This document shows, piece after piece, positions 27,380 to 33,224 of a DNA stretch of 33,428 nucleotides. The notes below the pieces were generated by a model that saw nothing but the letters and a program-made list of their open reading frames with translations, had not been told where the DNA came from and made no database searches. The stretch spans positions 1 to 33,428 of the forward strand of contig JALFTM010000177.1 of NCBI GenBank assembly GCA_022788345.1. Direction: 5' to 3'. Origin of the DNA: Bacteroidales bacterium. Lineage in GTDB: Bacteria > Bacteroidota > Bacteroidia > Bacteroidales > Bacteroidaceae. Position 1 is the first letter of the stretch. Each line of letters begins with the position of its first letter. The translations under genes and the position numbers were made by a program.

Positions 27380-29350
27380 CTACTTTGCTTTGTGCAATTG
27401 CTTGAGAAGATTATAGGCTTGATAAAGCCCCAATTCCCCAGCCCTTCCAAAATCGGCAATGGCTGTATCTATATGCCCAGCTTCCCACGCAAGTATGCCA
27501 CGATTATAATATGCTTCAGCAAAGCGACGATCCATCTTGATGGCCTGTGCGAGATTATCCATTGCTTCTTTCTGTCGATGCAAAGCAATGCAAACAAGCG
27601 CACGATTATAATAGGCATAAGCATTTCGGGGAGAGAATGCAAGCAATCGGTCATATACGGCAAGAGCTTCCTCCAACTGCAAGGTTACCAGCTTTGCAGA
27701 GGGAGACATTGCTTGCTTCTCTGCTACCATGGTTTTCGCCCGATCCGTCAGCAACAAAGCCTCTTGCCATAGGACAAGGGTATTTGTACTATCCTTTTGC
27801 TTCAGTATTGCAAGATCTTGTTGCGCTCCATTCAAGTTATAGGTTTGGCGACGGAGCACAGAACGGAGCAATAGCGAATCTGCCTGCACAACATTTGCCA
27901 ATTGTTCATACCTTTCCATCACTTCCTCGGAAAGGGTATCTGCATGATGATACCGTGTTAAAACCAGCTTTTCGGAAGTTTTAGTTTGAACGTTAAACTG
28001 CTGAAGTTCTAACAAATAGTAAACAGGAGCTGAAGTCGTTTGTACTGCAATCGTAAAAGCAGGAAGCAACTGACGTTCGGTGTGTTTATTCTGCACCTTA
28101 CCATGTAAGGCATCAGTAAGTGTTGCAGACAGTTGTGCCGTATCCGCATCTTCTTCAATGAGTTGTTGATAATTTTTCATCTCCAACTCGCTACGACGCA
28201 CCACTTTCCGGATTGGTTGGCGACGCTTTTGAGCAAAAGCCAAATCAAGTTGCACACGCGCAACCACGGTTTCATCATTTACAGCTCCTCGCACATCGCC
28301 GATGCGGCGACGACAACGCGCGCGCGCAATGTAACCAGCATAAAAAGAAGGAAATTGTTTGATGATTTGGGTGTAGTCTTCTATTGCGCCACGCATATTA
28401 CCTGTTTGCTCACGCAAAAGTGCACGATTATAGCGAGCTATTGTATTCTGTGGTTCTAATGAAAGCACAAAGTCAAAGTCCTTGATAGCACGATTATTGT
28501 CACCCACCAAAGCACGCAAGAGACCTCTATTGTAGTGCGCCACATAATGTTCTGGCACAAAGTCTATTACTTTTCCATAATCCGCAATAGCTCCGTCAAA
28601 ACGGAAAAGCGCATTGCGTGCTTGAGCACGCAAAAGATAGTGTTCAAACTGACGAGCATCGTAAATGATGGCTTGCGTCAAAAAACTATCTGCCTGAGCA
28701 TACTCTCCTTTCTTAAGGGCATAAATACCCTTAAAACTCCAAGCCACGGGCTCACGTTTCGTGATGGTCAAAAGAGAGTCTATCCAATAAAGCCCACCAA
28801 GAGTGTCTTTTTGCTCCAATCGCGACTGTGCTTTTACAAGATAAGCATTACGAAAATTGCTCCAGCGTTGTAAGATGACAGAAGTGGCACTATCGACTTT
28901 GCCATACTCCTTAACTGCCAAATGACAAATCGCTTTATTATAGAGAGCTGTCTGATTGTAGGGATTTTCTTCCAAGACACATCCATAATCGGCAATGGCC
29001 TCTTTGTAAGCACTCCTTCGAATACGGCACAAGCCCCTCAATTCGTAATACTCTGCCCGGAAAGGATTCAAGTCTATCGCTGTAGAACAATCCACTTCTG
29101 CGCCTTGATAATCATCCAAAGAGAATTTGGCCTGCGCTCGTAAAAAGTAAGCATTGGCTTGACGAGGTGTCGCCTCAATAACTGCATTGAAATAACGAAG
29201 TGCCATGACATAGTCGTCTAATCCCAATGCTGCACGCCCCATCAGAGTAACCTGCTCCGTATTCAATTGCGCCCGCATAGAGGAAAAACTTCCACTGAAC
29301 ACCACTAAGCACAAAGCCATATAGCGAAGTAAGGGAATGATATTTCTCAT
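27380..29350 (-). CDS. Secreted tetratricopeptide repeat protein
   Basis: A 656-residue protein with a signal peptide (about 1-28, ending SSMRAQ). Tandem TPR units fill about 33-380 and 575-656; repeated phrases include GAEVDCSTAIDLNP, EAIADYGCVLEENP, GAIADYGKVIDFVP, RAIKDFDFVLSLEP, GAIEDYTQIIKQFP and EAMDNLAQAIKMD. Between the arrays lies a less regular charged region (about 380-560). TPR arrays mediate protein contacts, and the likely site is the periplasm or outer membrane. No enzymatic motif was found and the partner is unknown. It lies between def (77 bp upstream) and uvrB. Confidence 0.88.
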   Translation of the reverse strand: MRNIIPLLRYMALCLVVFSGSFSSMRAQLNTEQVTLMGRAALGLDDYVMALRYFNAVIEATPRQANAYFLRAQAKFSLDDYQGAEVDCSTAIDLNPFRAEYYELRGLCRIRRSAYKEAIADYGCVLEENPYNQTALYNKAICHLAVKEYGKVDSATSVILQRWSNFRNAYLVKAQSRLEQKDTLGGLYWIDSLLTITKREPVAWSFKGIYALKKGEYAQADSFLTQAIIYDARQFEHYLLRAQARNALFRFDGAIADYGKVIDFVPEHYVAHYNRGLLRALVGDNNRAIKDFDFVLSLEPQNTIARYNRALLREQTGNMRGAIEDYTQIIKQFPSFYAGYIARARCRRRIGDVRGAVNDETVVARVQLDLAFAQKRRQPIRKVVRRSELEMKNYQQLIEEDADTAQLSATLTDALHGKVQNKHTERQLLPAFTIAVQTTSAPVYYLLELQQFNVQTKTSEKLVLTRYHHADTLSEEVMERYEQLANVVQADSLLLRSVLRRQTYNLNGAQQDLAILKQKDSTNTLVLWQEALLLTDRAKTMVAEKQAMSPSAKLVTLQLEEALAVYDRLLAFSPRNAYAYYNRALVCIALHRQKEAMDNLAQAIKMDRRFAEAYYNRGILAWEAGHIDTAIADFGRAGELGLYQAYNLLKQLHKAK

Positions 29351-29427
29351 ACGCGGGCGTGTTTCTTAAAGTTGGGGTTGACACATCGCTGCGCCAACCC
29401 TTATATTCAAAAAGGGAATAAAACCAT

Positions 29428-29982
29428 TTAGTGAGCAGGCTTTACCTTATAACGAGAAGAAAACTTACCTTTTACTAAAGCATTCAACTTGTTCTTAACC
29501 ATCTGCTTGCGCAAAGGAGAGATGCGATCCGTAAACACATTGCCGTCCAAATGGTCTATCTCATGCTGGAGCACACGGGCATGAAAGCCCTCAAACCACT
29601 CGTCATGTGCAACGAAATCCTCGTCTACATATTGGATGCGCACACGCTCTGCTCTACGTACATTCTCTTGAATGCCCGGAAGGCTCAAGCAACCTTCTTC
29701 CAGCAGTACTGTCTCTTCGCTTTTCTCAACAATATGTGCGTTAATATAGGCTTTTATCAGACCCTCATATTCAGGATAATCGTCTTTCAGCACATCTAAA
29801 TTGATGACAAGCACACGAATAGCTCGCCCTATCTGTGGCGCAGCCAAGCCAACGCCATCAGCGTTGTCCATGGTCTCTATCATGTCCTGCACCAGCTTCT
29901 TAAGTTCTGGATAATCGGGAGCAATGTCTTCACACTCCTTACGCAAAACAGCCTGACCATATGTATAAATTGGAAGAATCAT
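29428..29982 (-). CDS. def: Peptide deformylase
   Basis: Removes the formyl group from nascent N-terminal methionine. The 184-residue metalloenzyme has all three motifs: GVGLAAPQIG (43-52), EGCLSLPG with metal Cys98, and QHEIDHLDG with metal His140/His144 and catalytic Glu141. The C-terminal RISPLRKQMVKNKL is typical. It follows ruvX by 32 bp. Confidence 0.97.
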   Translation of the reverse strand: MILPIYTYGQAVLRKECEDIAPDYPELKKLVQDMIETMDNADGVGLAAPQIGRAIRVLVINLDVLKDDYPEYEGLIKAYINAHIVEKSEETVLLEEGCLSLPGIQENVRRAERVRIQYVDEDFVAHDEWFEGFHARVLQHEIDHLDGNVFTDRISPLRKQMVKNKLNALVKGKFSSRYKVKPAH

Positions 29983-30014
29983 ATCAGCTTATTAAATTAA
30001 GTTCATTGACAGAT

Positions 30015-30431
30015 TTAACGCATCGCCTGTAAGAAATCTTGAAGGATGATTGTTGCACTGATTTCATCCACCAATCCTTTATTCTCACGGCGTGATTTCT
30101 TCTTCACGCCACTATCGAGAATAACCCTTTGTGCGATGACCGAAGTGTAACGTTCATCATAAAACGTGACAGGAACATCTGGAAACATTTTCTTAAGTTG
30201 CCCTGTAAAACTACGTACCCGGGCTTGATTTTCAGAAGGACTACCATCCGTCTGAGTAGGTAGACCTACCACGATTTGTTCCACACATTCCCGTGCGAGA
30301 TAATCTGTAAGAAAAGCCATGAGTTGTTTTGTCTCCACAGTTGTCAAACCATTTGCAATAATCTGCAAAGGATCTGTCACGGCAATACCTGTACGGCGTT
30401 TGCCATAGTCAAGTGCAAGAATTCTACCCAT
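30015..30431 (-). CDS. ruvX: RuvX/YqgF family RNase H-fold nuclease
   Basis: The family is implicated in pre-16S rRNA processing and Holliday-junction resolution. The 138-residue protein starts MGRILALDYGKRRTGIAV, with the first acidic residue D8. The catalytic segments VGLPTQTDG, TFYDERYTS and the C-terminal DEISATIILQDFL are present. The ATG at 30431 was chosen over an in-frame TTG six bases upstream because it gives the usual RuvX N-terminus. A clear promoter lies about 30 nt upstream, making ruvX the first gene of the ruvX-def-TPR-uvrB run. Confidence 0.94.
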   Translation of the reverse strand: MGRILALDYGKRRTGIAVTDPLQIIANGLTTVETKQLMAFLTDYLARECVEQIVVGLPTQTDGSPSENQARVRSFTGQLKKMFPDVPVTFYDERYTSVIAQRVILDSGVKKKSRRENKGLVDEISATIILQDFLQAMR

Positions 30432-30458
30432 ATACAAGCCTCTCTAAATCTATCTTTG

Positions 30459-30489
30459 CAAAGTTACAAAGAATTAGTCTACTCACAAA
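30459..30489 (-). promoter_or_regulatory. Bacteroidota-type promoter for ruvX-def-TPR-uvrB
   Basis: On the minus strand, TTTG (30489-30486) is followed after 19 nt by TAACTTTG (30466-30459), an exact match to the consensus TTTG-N19-TAnnTTTG. This is the best promoter in the window. The -7 abuts a plus-strand TATCTTTG (30451-30458), giving a back-to-back arrangement, but that one has no -33. Confidence 0.72.
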
Positions 30490-31041
30490 CACTTGCAAGG
30501 AAAACACTACAAAGAAATAGGCAAAGTATCATAGCTCAGCGCTTCAAGTATGTGCGCAAAAGCATATAGGTTCGCTCTTACAACTGATGCTTGTCACGCT
30601 CAACAGTTCCAAACAAATACCTCCTTCAGAAACGTTTTTCAGAACAAAAAACTCGGAATCGCGGTCCTCTTCTATCCTCTCAACAGCCTCTATCAACCGC
30701 AAATCCAATAAAACACTGATTATCTAAACCTTACAACTTCTAAAAGCATATCATACAACTCCTCAAATCTCCATGCGCATAAAGAATTGTCGAGAGGCGC
30801 ATGAAGAAATTCCTCCATGCGCCTCCTAACAATTTTCCAACCGCAAAGAGATTTGAATAGAAAACTCGAAGGCTTTTCGCAGCACTTCAACTTTGTTTTT
30901 CGTCGCTCTCCATCCACCAACAAACCCAATTTACAAAGACAAAGAGCAAGCTTTTTTGAACAGAAAGAAAACTCTCTATCGTTTAAATCTACGCCACCCA
31001 TCTCCCAAATAACGCAAAATTTTCACAAAAACAATCATCGG
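30490..31041. other. Gene-free stretch between ruvX and the radical SAM locus
   Basis: About 550 bp with no convincing gene. Open frames of 93 codons (minus) and 113 codons (plus) cross each other here. They run through palindromic element E4 and look like neither known proteins nor each other's neighbours. A 53-codon frame from ATG 30550 also lacks support. The region separates conserved housekeeping genes from the accessory locus. Confidence 0.55.
30785..30834. repeat. Short two-module copy of the palindromic element, E4
   Basis: GAGAGGCGCATGAAGAAATT pairs with CCTCCATGCGCCTCC, keeping the 22-nt module spacing of E1. The third module is absent. Here the hairpin is enclosed by a second pair, AATTGT (30785-30790) and ACAATT (30829-30834), giving a nested stem. 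The A in GGCGCAAG is replaced by T (GGCGCATG), with the matching change CATGCGCC in the other arm. Confidence 0.78.
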
Positions 31042-31072
31042 CTTGGCTGCGTTATGTTTTTTTTTATCTTTG
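31042..31072 (+). promoter_or_regulatory. Likely promoter of the peptide/radical SAM locus
   Basis: A -7 TATCTTTG (31065-31072) matches TAnnTTTG exactly. CTTG (31042-31045), a 3/4 match to TTTG, lies 19 nt upstream. The transcript would begin near 31079, about 107 nt before the first 35-codon ORF. The start region can fold as CTCCGATT/AATTGGAG (31073-31090). The promoter lies outside the 247-bp duplicated unit, so one promoter should serve both copies. Confidence 0.55.
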
Positions 31073-31185
31073 CTCCGATTAAAATTGGAGATGAGTTTCG
31101 GCATTGCAGTTTTATCATCACAAACGCATCTACCACTAAACTCACTAACTCCCCTTAATGTTTTATCTAATTCATATTCAACTTT

Positions 31186-31293
31186 ATGAAAATTACTTAT
31201 AAGGTTTCAACAACACAAGAGAAAATTGCCTTTTGGGGATGCTTTGCGGTTTGTTGCAAACGAGTGAACTCATATTCAAAAGGTATCCTTTAA
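31186..31293 (+). CDS. 35-residue Cys-rich peptide, copy 1 (candidate RiPP precursor)
   Basis: A micro-ORF: MKITYKVSTTQEKIA followed by FWGCFAVCCKRVN and a tail SYSKGIL. It has three Cys (19, 23, 24; CX3CC), a hydrophobic centre and a basic patch. I do not recognise the family. Coding status rests on comparison with copy 2. Across 35 codons there are six substitutions, three synonymous (Cys24, Lys25, Asn28) and three conservative (V7I, S29A, K32R), with no indel or stop. The polar N-terminal half could be a leader and the Cys/aromatic half a core peptide modified by the radical SAM enzyme downstream. A membrane-active small peptide is the main alternative. The ATG overlaps the TGA of an unsupported 32-codon upstream frame. 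Confidence 0.6.
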   Translation: MKITYKVSTTQEKIAFWGCFAVCCKRVNSYSKGIL

Positions 31294-31313
31294 TTCTCTT
31301 CAAGCATATCTTC

Positions 31314-31396
31314 ATGGGCTACTACCAAGGCTTTGAATACACCCGAAGATGAGGGGACGAAGACGAGGACGAAATGGAATACCTTTTAACGGCGAA
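31314..31396 (+). pseudogene. Truncated, decayed copy of the 66-codon ORF
   Basis: The 5' portion of the 66-codon ORF as carried by duplication unit 1. It starts ATG 31314 (MGYYQGFEYTRR) and is stopped after 12 codons by TGA where the intact copy has CGA. It also lacks one base near 31385, so the frame is lost again, and the last 38 codons were never duplicated. Other changes are non-conservative (Q/R, G/R, D/N, D/G). This decay contrasts with the preserved 35-codon ORF beside it. Confidence 0.7.
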
Positions 31397-31402
31397 GTCC
31401 TC

Positions 31403-31649
31403 TAATGTTTTATCTAATTCATATTCAACTTATGAAAATTACTTATAAGATTTCAACAACACAAGAGAAAATTGCCTTTTGGGGATGCTTTGCGGTTTGT
31501 TGTAAGCGAGTGAATGCATATTCAAGAGGTATCCTTTAATTCTCTTCAAGCATATCTTTATGGGCTACTATCGAGGCTTTGAATACACCCGAAGACGACG
31601 GAACGAAGACGAAGGTGAAATGGAATACCTTGTTAACGGCGAATGGGAA
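31403..31649 (+). repeat. 247-bp tandem duplication, unit 2
   Basis: Second unit, directly abutting unit 1. It contains the 35-codon ORF copy 2 and the intact start of the 66-codon ORF, which continues into unique sequence after 31643. Unit 2 lacks one T before the ORF (ACTTATG against ACTTTATG in unit 1). Confidence 0.93.
31432..31539 (+). CDS. 35-residue Cys-rich peptide, copy 2 (candidate RiPP precursor)
   Basis: Reads MKITYKISTTQEKIA, then FWGCFAVCCKRVN and AYSRGIL, with the same Cys19/23/24 spacing as copy 1. An upstream in-frame ATG at 31405 would add nine residues (MFYLIHIQL) in this copy only. In copy 1 a one-base insertion breaks that extension, so the shared ATG at 31432 is preferred. 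No GG cleavage motif is seen. The stop is 20 bp before the 66-codon ORF, and the radical SAM gene lies about 290 bp downstream on the same strand. The function is inferred from context only. Confidence 0.62.
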   Translation: MKITYKISTTQEKIAFWGCFAVCCKRVNAYSRGIL

Positions 31650-31760
31650 TTGGCATCCGATCTGAAAGAACTCGCAGCAGAAATGCGCTATTGGACAGAA
31701 GAATGGGCTGCTGAACTCTATGAAGATGGTGAAAATTTGATCTCTTGGGCAGGCGAATAG
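31560..31760 (+). CDS. 66-residue acidic Trp/Tyr-rich protein of unknown function
   Basis: Starts MGYYRGFEYTRRRRNEDEGE, continues with MEYLVNGEWELASDLKELAA and ends EMRYWTEEWAAELYEDGENL-ISWAGE. It is strongly acidic apart from an RRRR patch (11-14), with four Trp and six Tyr, and has a probable amphipathic helix at about 31-55. I do not recognise the family. It may be a second precursor, an accessory or leader-binding partner, or an immunity-type protein for the locus. It is the last ORF before the hairpin at 31781 and the radical SAM gene at 31829. Its 5' part is duplicated and broken upstream. Confidence 0.6.
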   Translation: MGYYRGFEYTRRRRNEDEGEMEYLVNGEWELASDLKELAAEMRYWTEEWAAELYEDGENLISWAGE

Positions 31761-31780
31761 CCCTATTTTTTTACTCACAT

Positions 31781-31819
31781 GAGGTGGGACTTATCGGAGG
31801 ATATGTCTCACCTCTTTTT
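31781..31819 (+). terminator. Terminator-like hairpin between peptide ORFs and radical SAM gene
   Basis: GAGGTGGGAC (31781-31790) pairs with GTCTCACCTC (31805-31814), 10 bp with one G-U, a 14-nt loop, and TTTTT immediately after. It lies 20 nt beyond the 66-codon ORF and ends 9 nt before the radical SAM ATG. A partial terminator here would make peptide transcripts more abundant than the enzyme transcript, a common arrangement in precursor/maturase loci. Confidence 0.65.
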
Positions 31820-31828
31820 GCAAAGAAC

Positions 31829-33148
31829 ATGGACAAAGAAAAAGAAATAAGCCCATTGAAGCAATATCGCTTTCCGGCTAAGCTAAGAGTAGTGCGCCAC
31901 AAAGGAAAAATCATTGTTATAGCTATAGATACCGCCAATTGGATTGTTTTAGAAAATGAAGCACAACTTACGTTCTTTCAGCTCTTACAGCAATTTGCCT
32001 TGGAAGAAGCCTTAGCACGCTTTACGGGAAAGTTTGAAGATGCACAATATACAGTGATACAAGTTGAGGCTCGTAACTTTGAATTTCAAGATATAAGGCC
32101 GATAGCATATGGCAAAGTCATGCAGTTTCACCTGACCAACGGATGCAATATGCGTTGCCCACATTGTTATATGCACTCTGGTGAAAAAGCAGATGAACTG
32201 ACAACAGAAGAGATATTCGAAGTGTTAGAACACTTTCGTGCAGGAGGTGGTGATGAAGTCACTTTCACAGGTGGAGAAGTGCGTATGCGAAAGGATCTTC
32301 TTGCAATTGTCCAAAAAGCTTTTAGCTTAGGTTTGGGAGTGGTTATCTTGACAAATGGAACACTTTGGGACAAAACACTTATCCGTACTTTTGCACCTTA
32401 TCTAAAGAGAGTTCAGATAAGTGTCGATGGCTTTTCAGAAGAGGAAAATGCAAAAGTGCGGGGCAAGGGAAATTTCACAAAAGCACTACAGGCGATAGAT
32501 GATTTTCTACAAGCCGATGTTCCAACAGATATCGGTATCACACCATGGTTTGACGATGAGCTTGAGCGAAAGGCAAATAGCTTCTCAGAGTTCGGAAAGT
32601 CTTTGCTAAAGAAATATGCAGGAAAGCCTTTCAATATACGCTATACCAGCGAACTCTTAGATGGCCGAGACATACATTTCAGTGCAGAAGAGAAACTAAA
32701 ATATGAAATGATTGTCAATAAAATTTACATCGATGTGATGGGCAATGAGATGGATATGCCTTTCGTAGAATTGCATCGCAAGCATCTCATAGACAACAAC
32801 TGCGAGTTTGGCAACCTAACCATAGAATCGAATGGCAATGTCTATTTCTGCCCAACATTGTCTGTGCTTCCAACAACCGTGAATGTGCGGACACATACCT
32901 TTCAAGAAATATGGGAATACTCAAAGCAGGCAACCAAAGTATCTGATATAGACAACCTTGAGCCTTGTAGGCATTGCCACTTGAAATATATTTGCGGAGG
33001 AGGGGGTTGCCGTATAAAATTCTTCAAAGACTTCCACAAAGAAGAATCGTACAAAATAGCACATCATCCTCAACGCTATTGTTCTCAAGAAGTAAAAGAC
33101 GAAGTTTATGACTTGATGCTTCGCACTAATGAACTTCTCTTTCAATAA
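31829..33148 (+). CDS. Radical SAM/SPASM protein, candidate peptide maturase
   Basis: A 439-residue protein. Residues about 8-90 resemble a PqqD-like peptide-recognition (RRE) domain: NWIVLENEAQLTFFQLLQQ followed by ALEEALARFTG. The radical SAM core begins at the CX3CX2C cluster (C106, C110, C113; NGCNMRCPHCYMHS), followed by the SAM-binding TGGE (147-150). The SPASM domain has seven Cys: C325, C341 (with GX4C, SNGNVYFC), C380, C383, C389, C394 and C418. The CX2CX5C run then has CX4C (ICGGGGC) instead of the usual CX3C. The start is ATG 31829; an earlier in-frame TTG at 31745 overlaps the preceding ORF and was rejected. SPASM plus RRE-like N-terminus plus micro-ORFs upstream argues for peptide modification (for example thioether or cyclophane formation), but the product is unknown and no exporter or protease gene is in the window. 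Confidence 0.88.
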   Translation: MDKEKEISPLKQYRFPAKLRVVRHKGKIIVIAIDTANWIVLENEAQLTFFQLLQQFALEEALARFTGKFEDAQYTVIQVEARNFEFQDIRPIAYGKVMQFHLTNGCNMRCPHCYMHSGEKADELTTEEIFEVLEHFRAGGGDEVTFTGGEVRMRKDLLAIVQKAFSLGLGVVILTNGTLWDKTLIRTFAPYLKRVQISVDGFSEEENAKVRGKGNFTKALQAIDDFLQADVPTDIGITPWFDDELERKANSFSEFGKSLLKKYAGKPFNIRYTSELLDGRDIHFSAEEKLKYEMIVNKIYIDVMGNEMDMPFVELHRKHLIDNNCEFGNLTIESNGNVYFCPTLSVLPTTVNVRTHTFQEIWEYSKQATKVSDIDNLEPCRHCHLKYICGGGGCRIKFFKDFHKEESYKIAHHPQRYCSQEVKDEVYDLMLRTNELLFQ

Positions 33149-33150
33149 AG

Positions 33151-33186
33151 AAAGAGCTTGACTACGAAATGTAGTCAAGCTCTTTT
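33151..33186 (+). terminator. Intrinsic terminator after the radical SAM gene
   Basis: A perfect 15-bp stem with left arm AAAGAGCTTGACTAC (33151-33165), a 5-nt loop and its complement (33171-33185), ending in TTTT. It starts 2 nt after the stop. The minus-strand side is also T-rich, so it could serve the convergent partial gene as well. Confidence 0.87.
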
Positions 33187-33224
33187 CATGCACAAACGAT
33201 TATCCTCGTAAGCGTTGCGTATTC

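Larger units (their letters stand above)
31156..31402 (+). repeat. 247-bp tandem duplication, unit 1
   Basis: Unit 1 aligns to unit 2 (31403-31649) over 241 bp (31156-31396 against 31403-31643). By eye there are about 17 substitutions and two single-base indels, roughly 92% identity. Each unit carries one 35-codon ORF plus the first about 28 codons of the 66-codon ORF. In unit 1 the latter reads MGYYQGFEYTRR and then stops at TGA (31350-31352), where unit 2 has CGA. A one-base deletion follows near 31385. Confidence 0.93.

Noticed and set aside
30550-30711. 53-codon plus-strand ORF (MCAKAYRFALTT...)
   Set aside because: No promoter, no homologue I recognise, and no duplicate to support coding; kept only as a note.
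30720-31001. 93-codon minus-strand ORF upstream of the radical SAM locus
   Set aside because: It runs through palindromic element E4, overlaps a plus-strand frame of similar length and has no recognisable features.
30817-31158. 113-codon plus-strand ORF before the micro-ORFs
   Set aside because: It starts inside E4, spans the promoter region and shows no recognisable domain. Likely chance.
31156-31649. CRISPR array or direct-repeat attachment site
   Set aside because: There are only two long units with no spacer regularity and no cas or integrase gene. It is a simple tandem duplication carrying ORFs.
31745-31828. N-terminal extension of the radical SAM protein from a TTG at 31745
   Set aside because: It would overlap the 66-codon ORF, run through the terminator-like hairpin and add 28 residues unlike an RRE-type N-terminus. 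The ATG at 31829 fits better.
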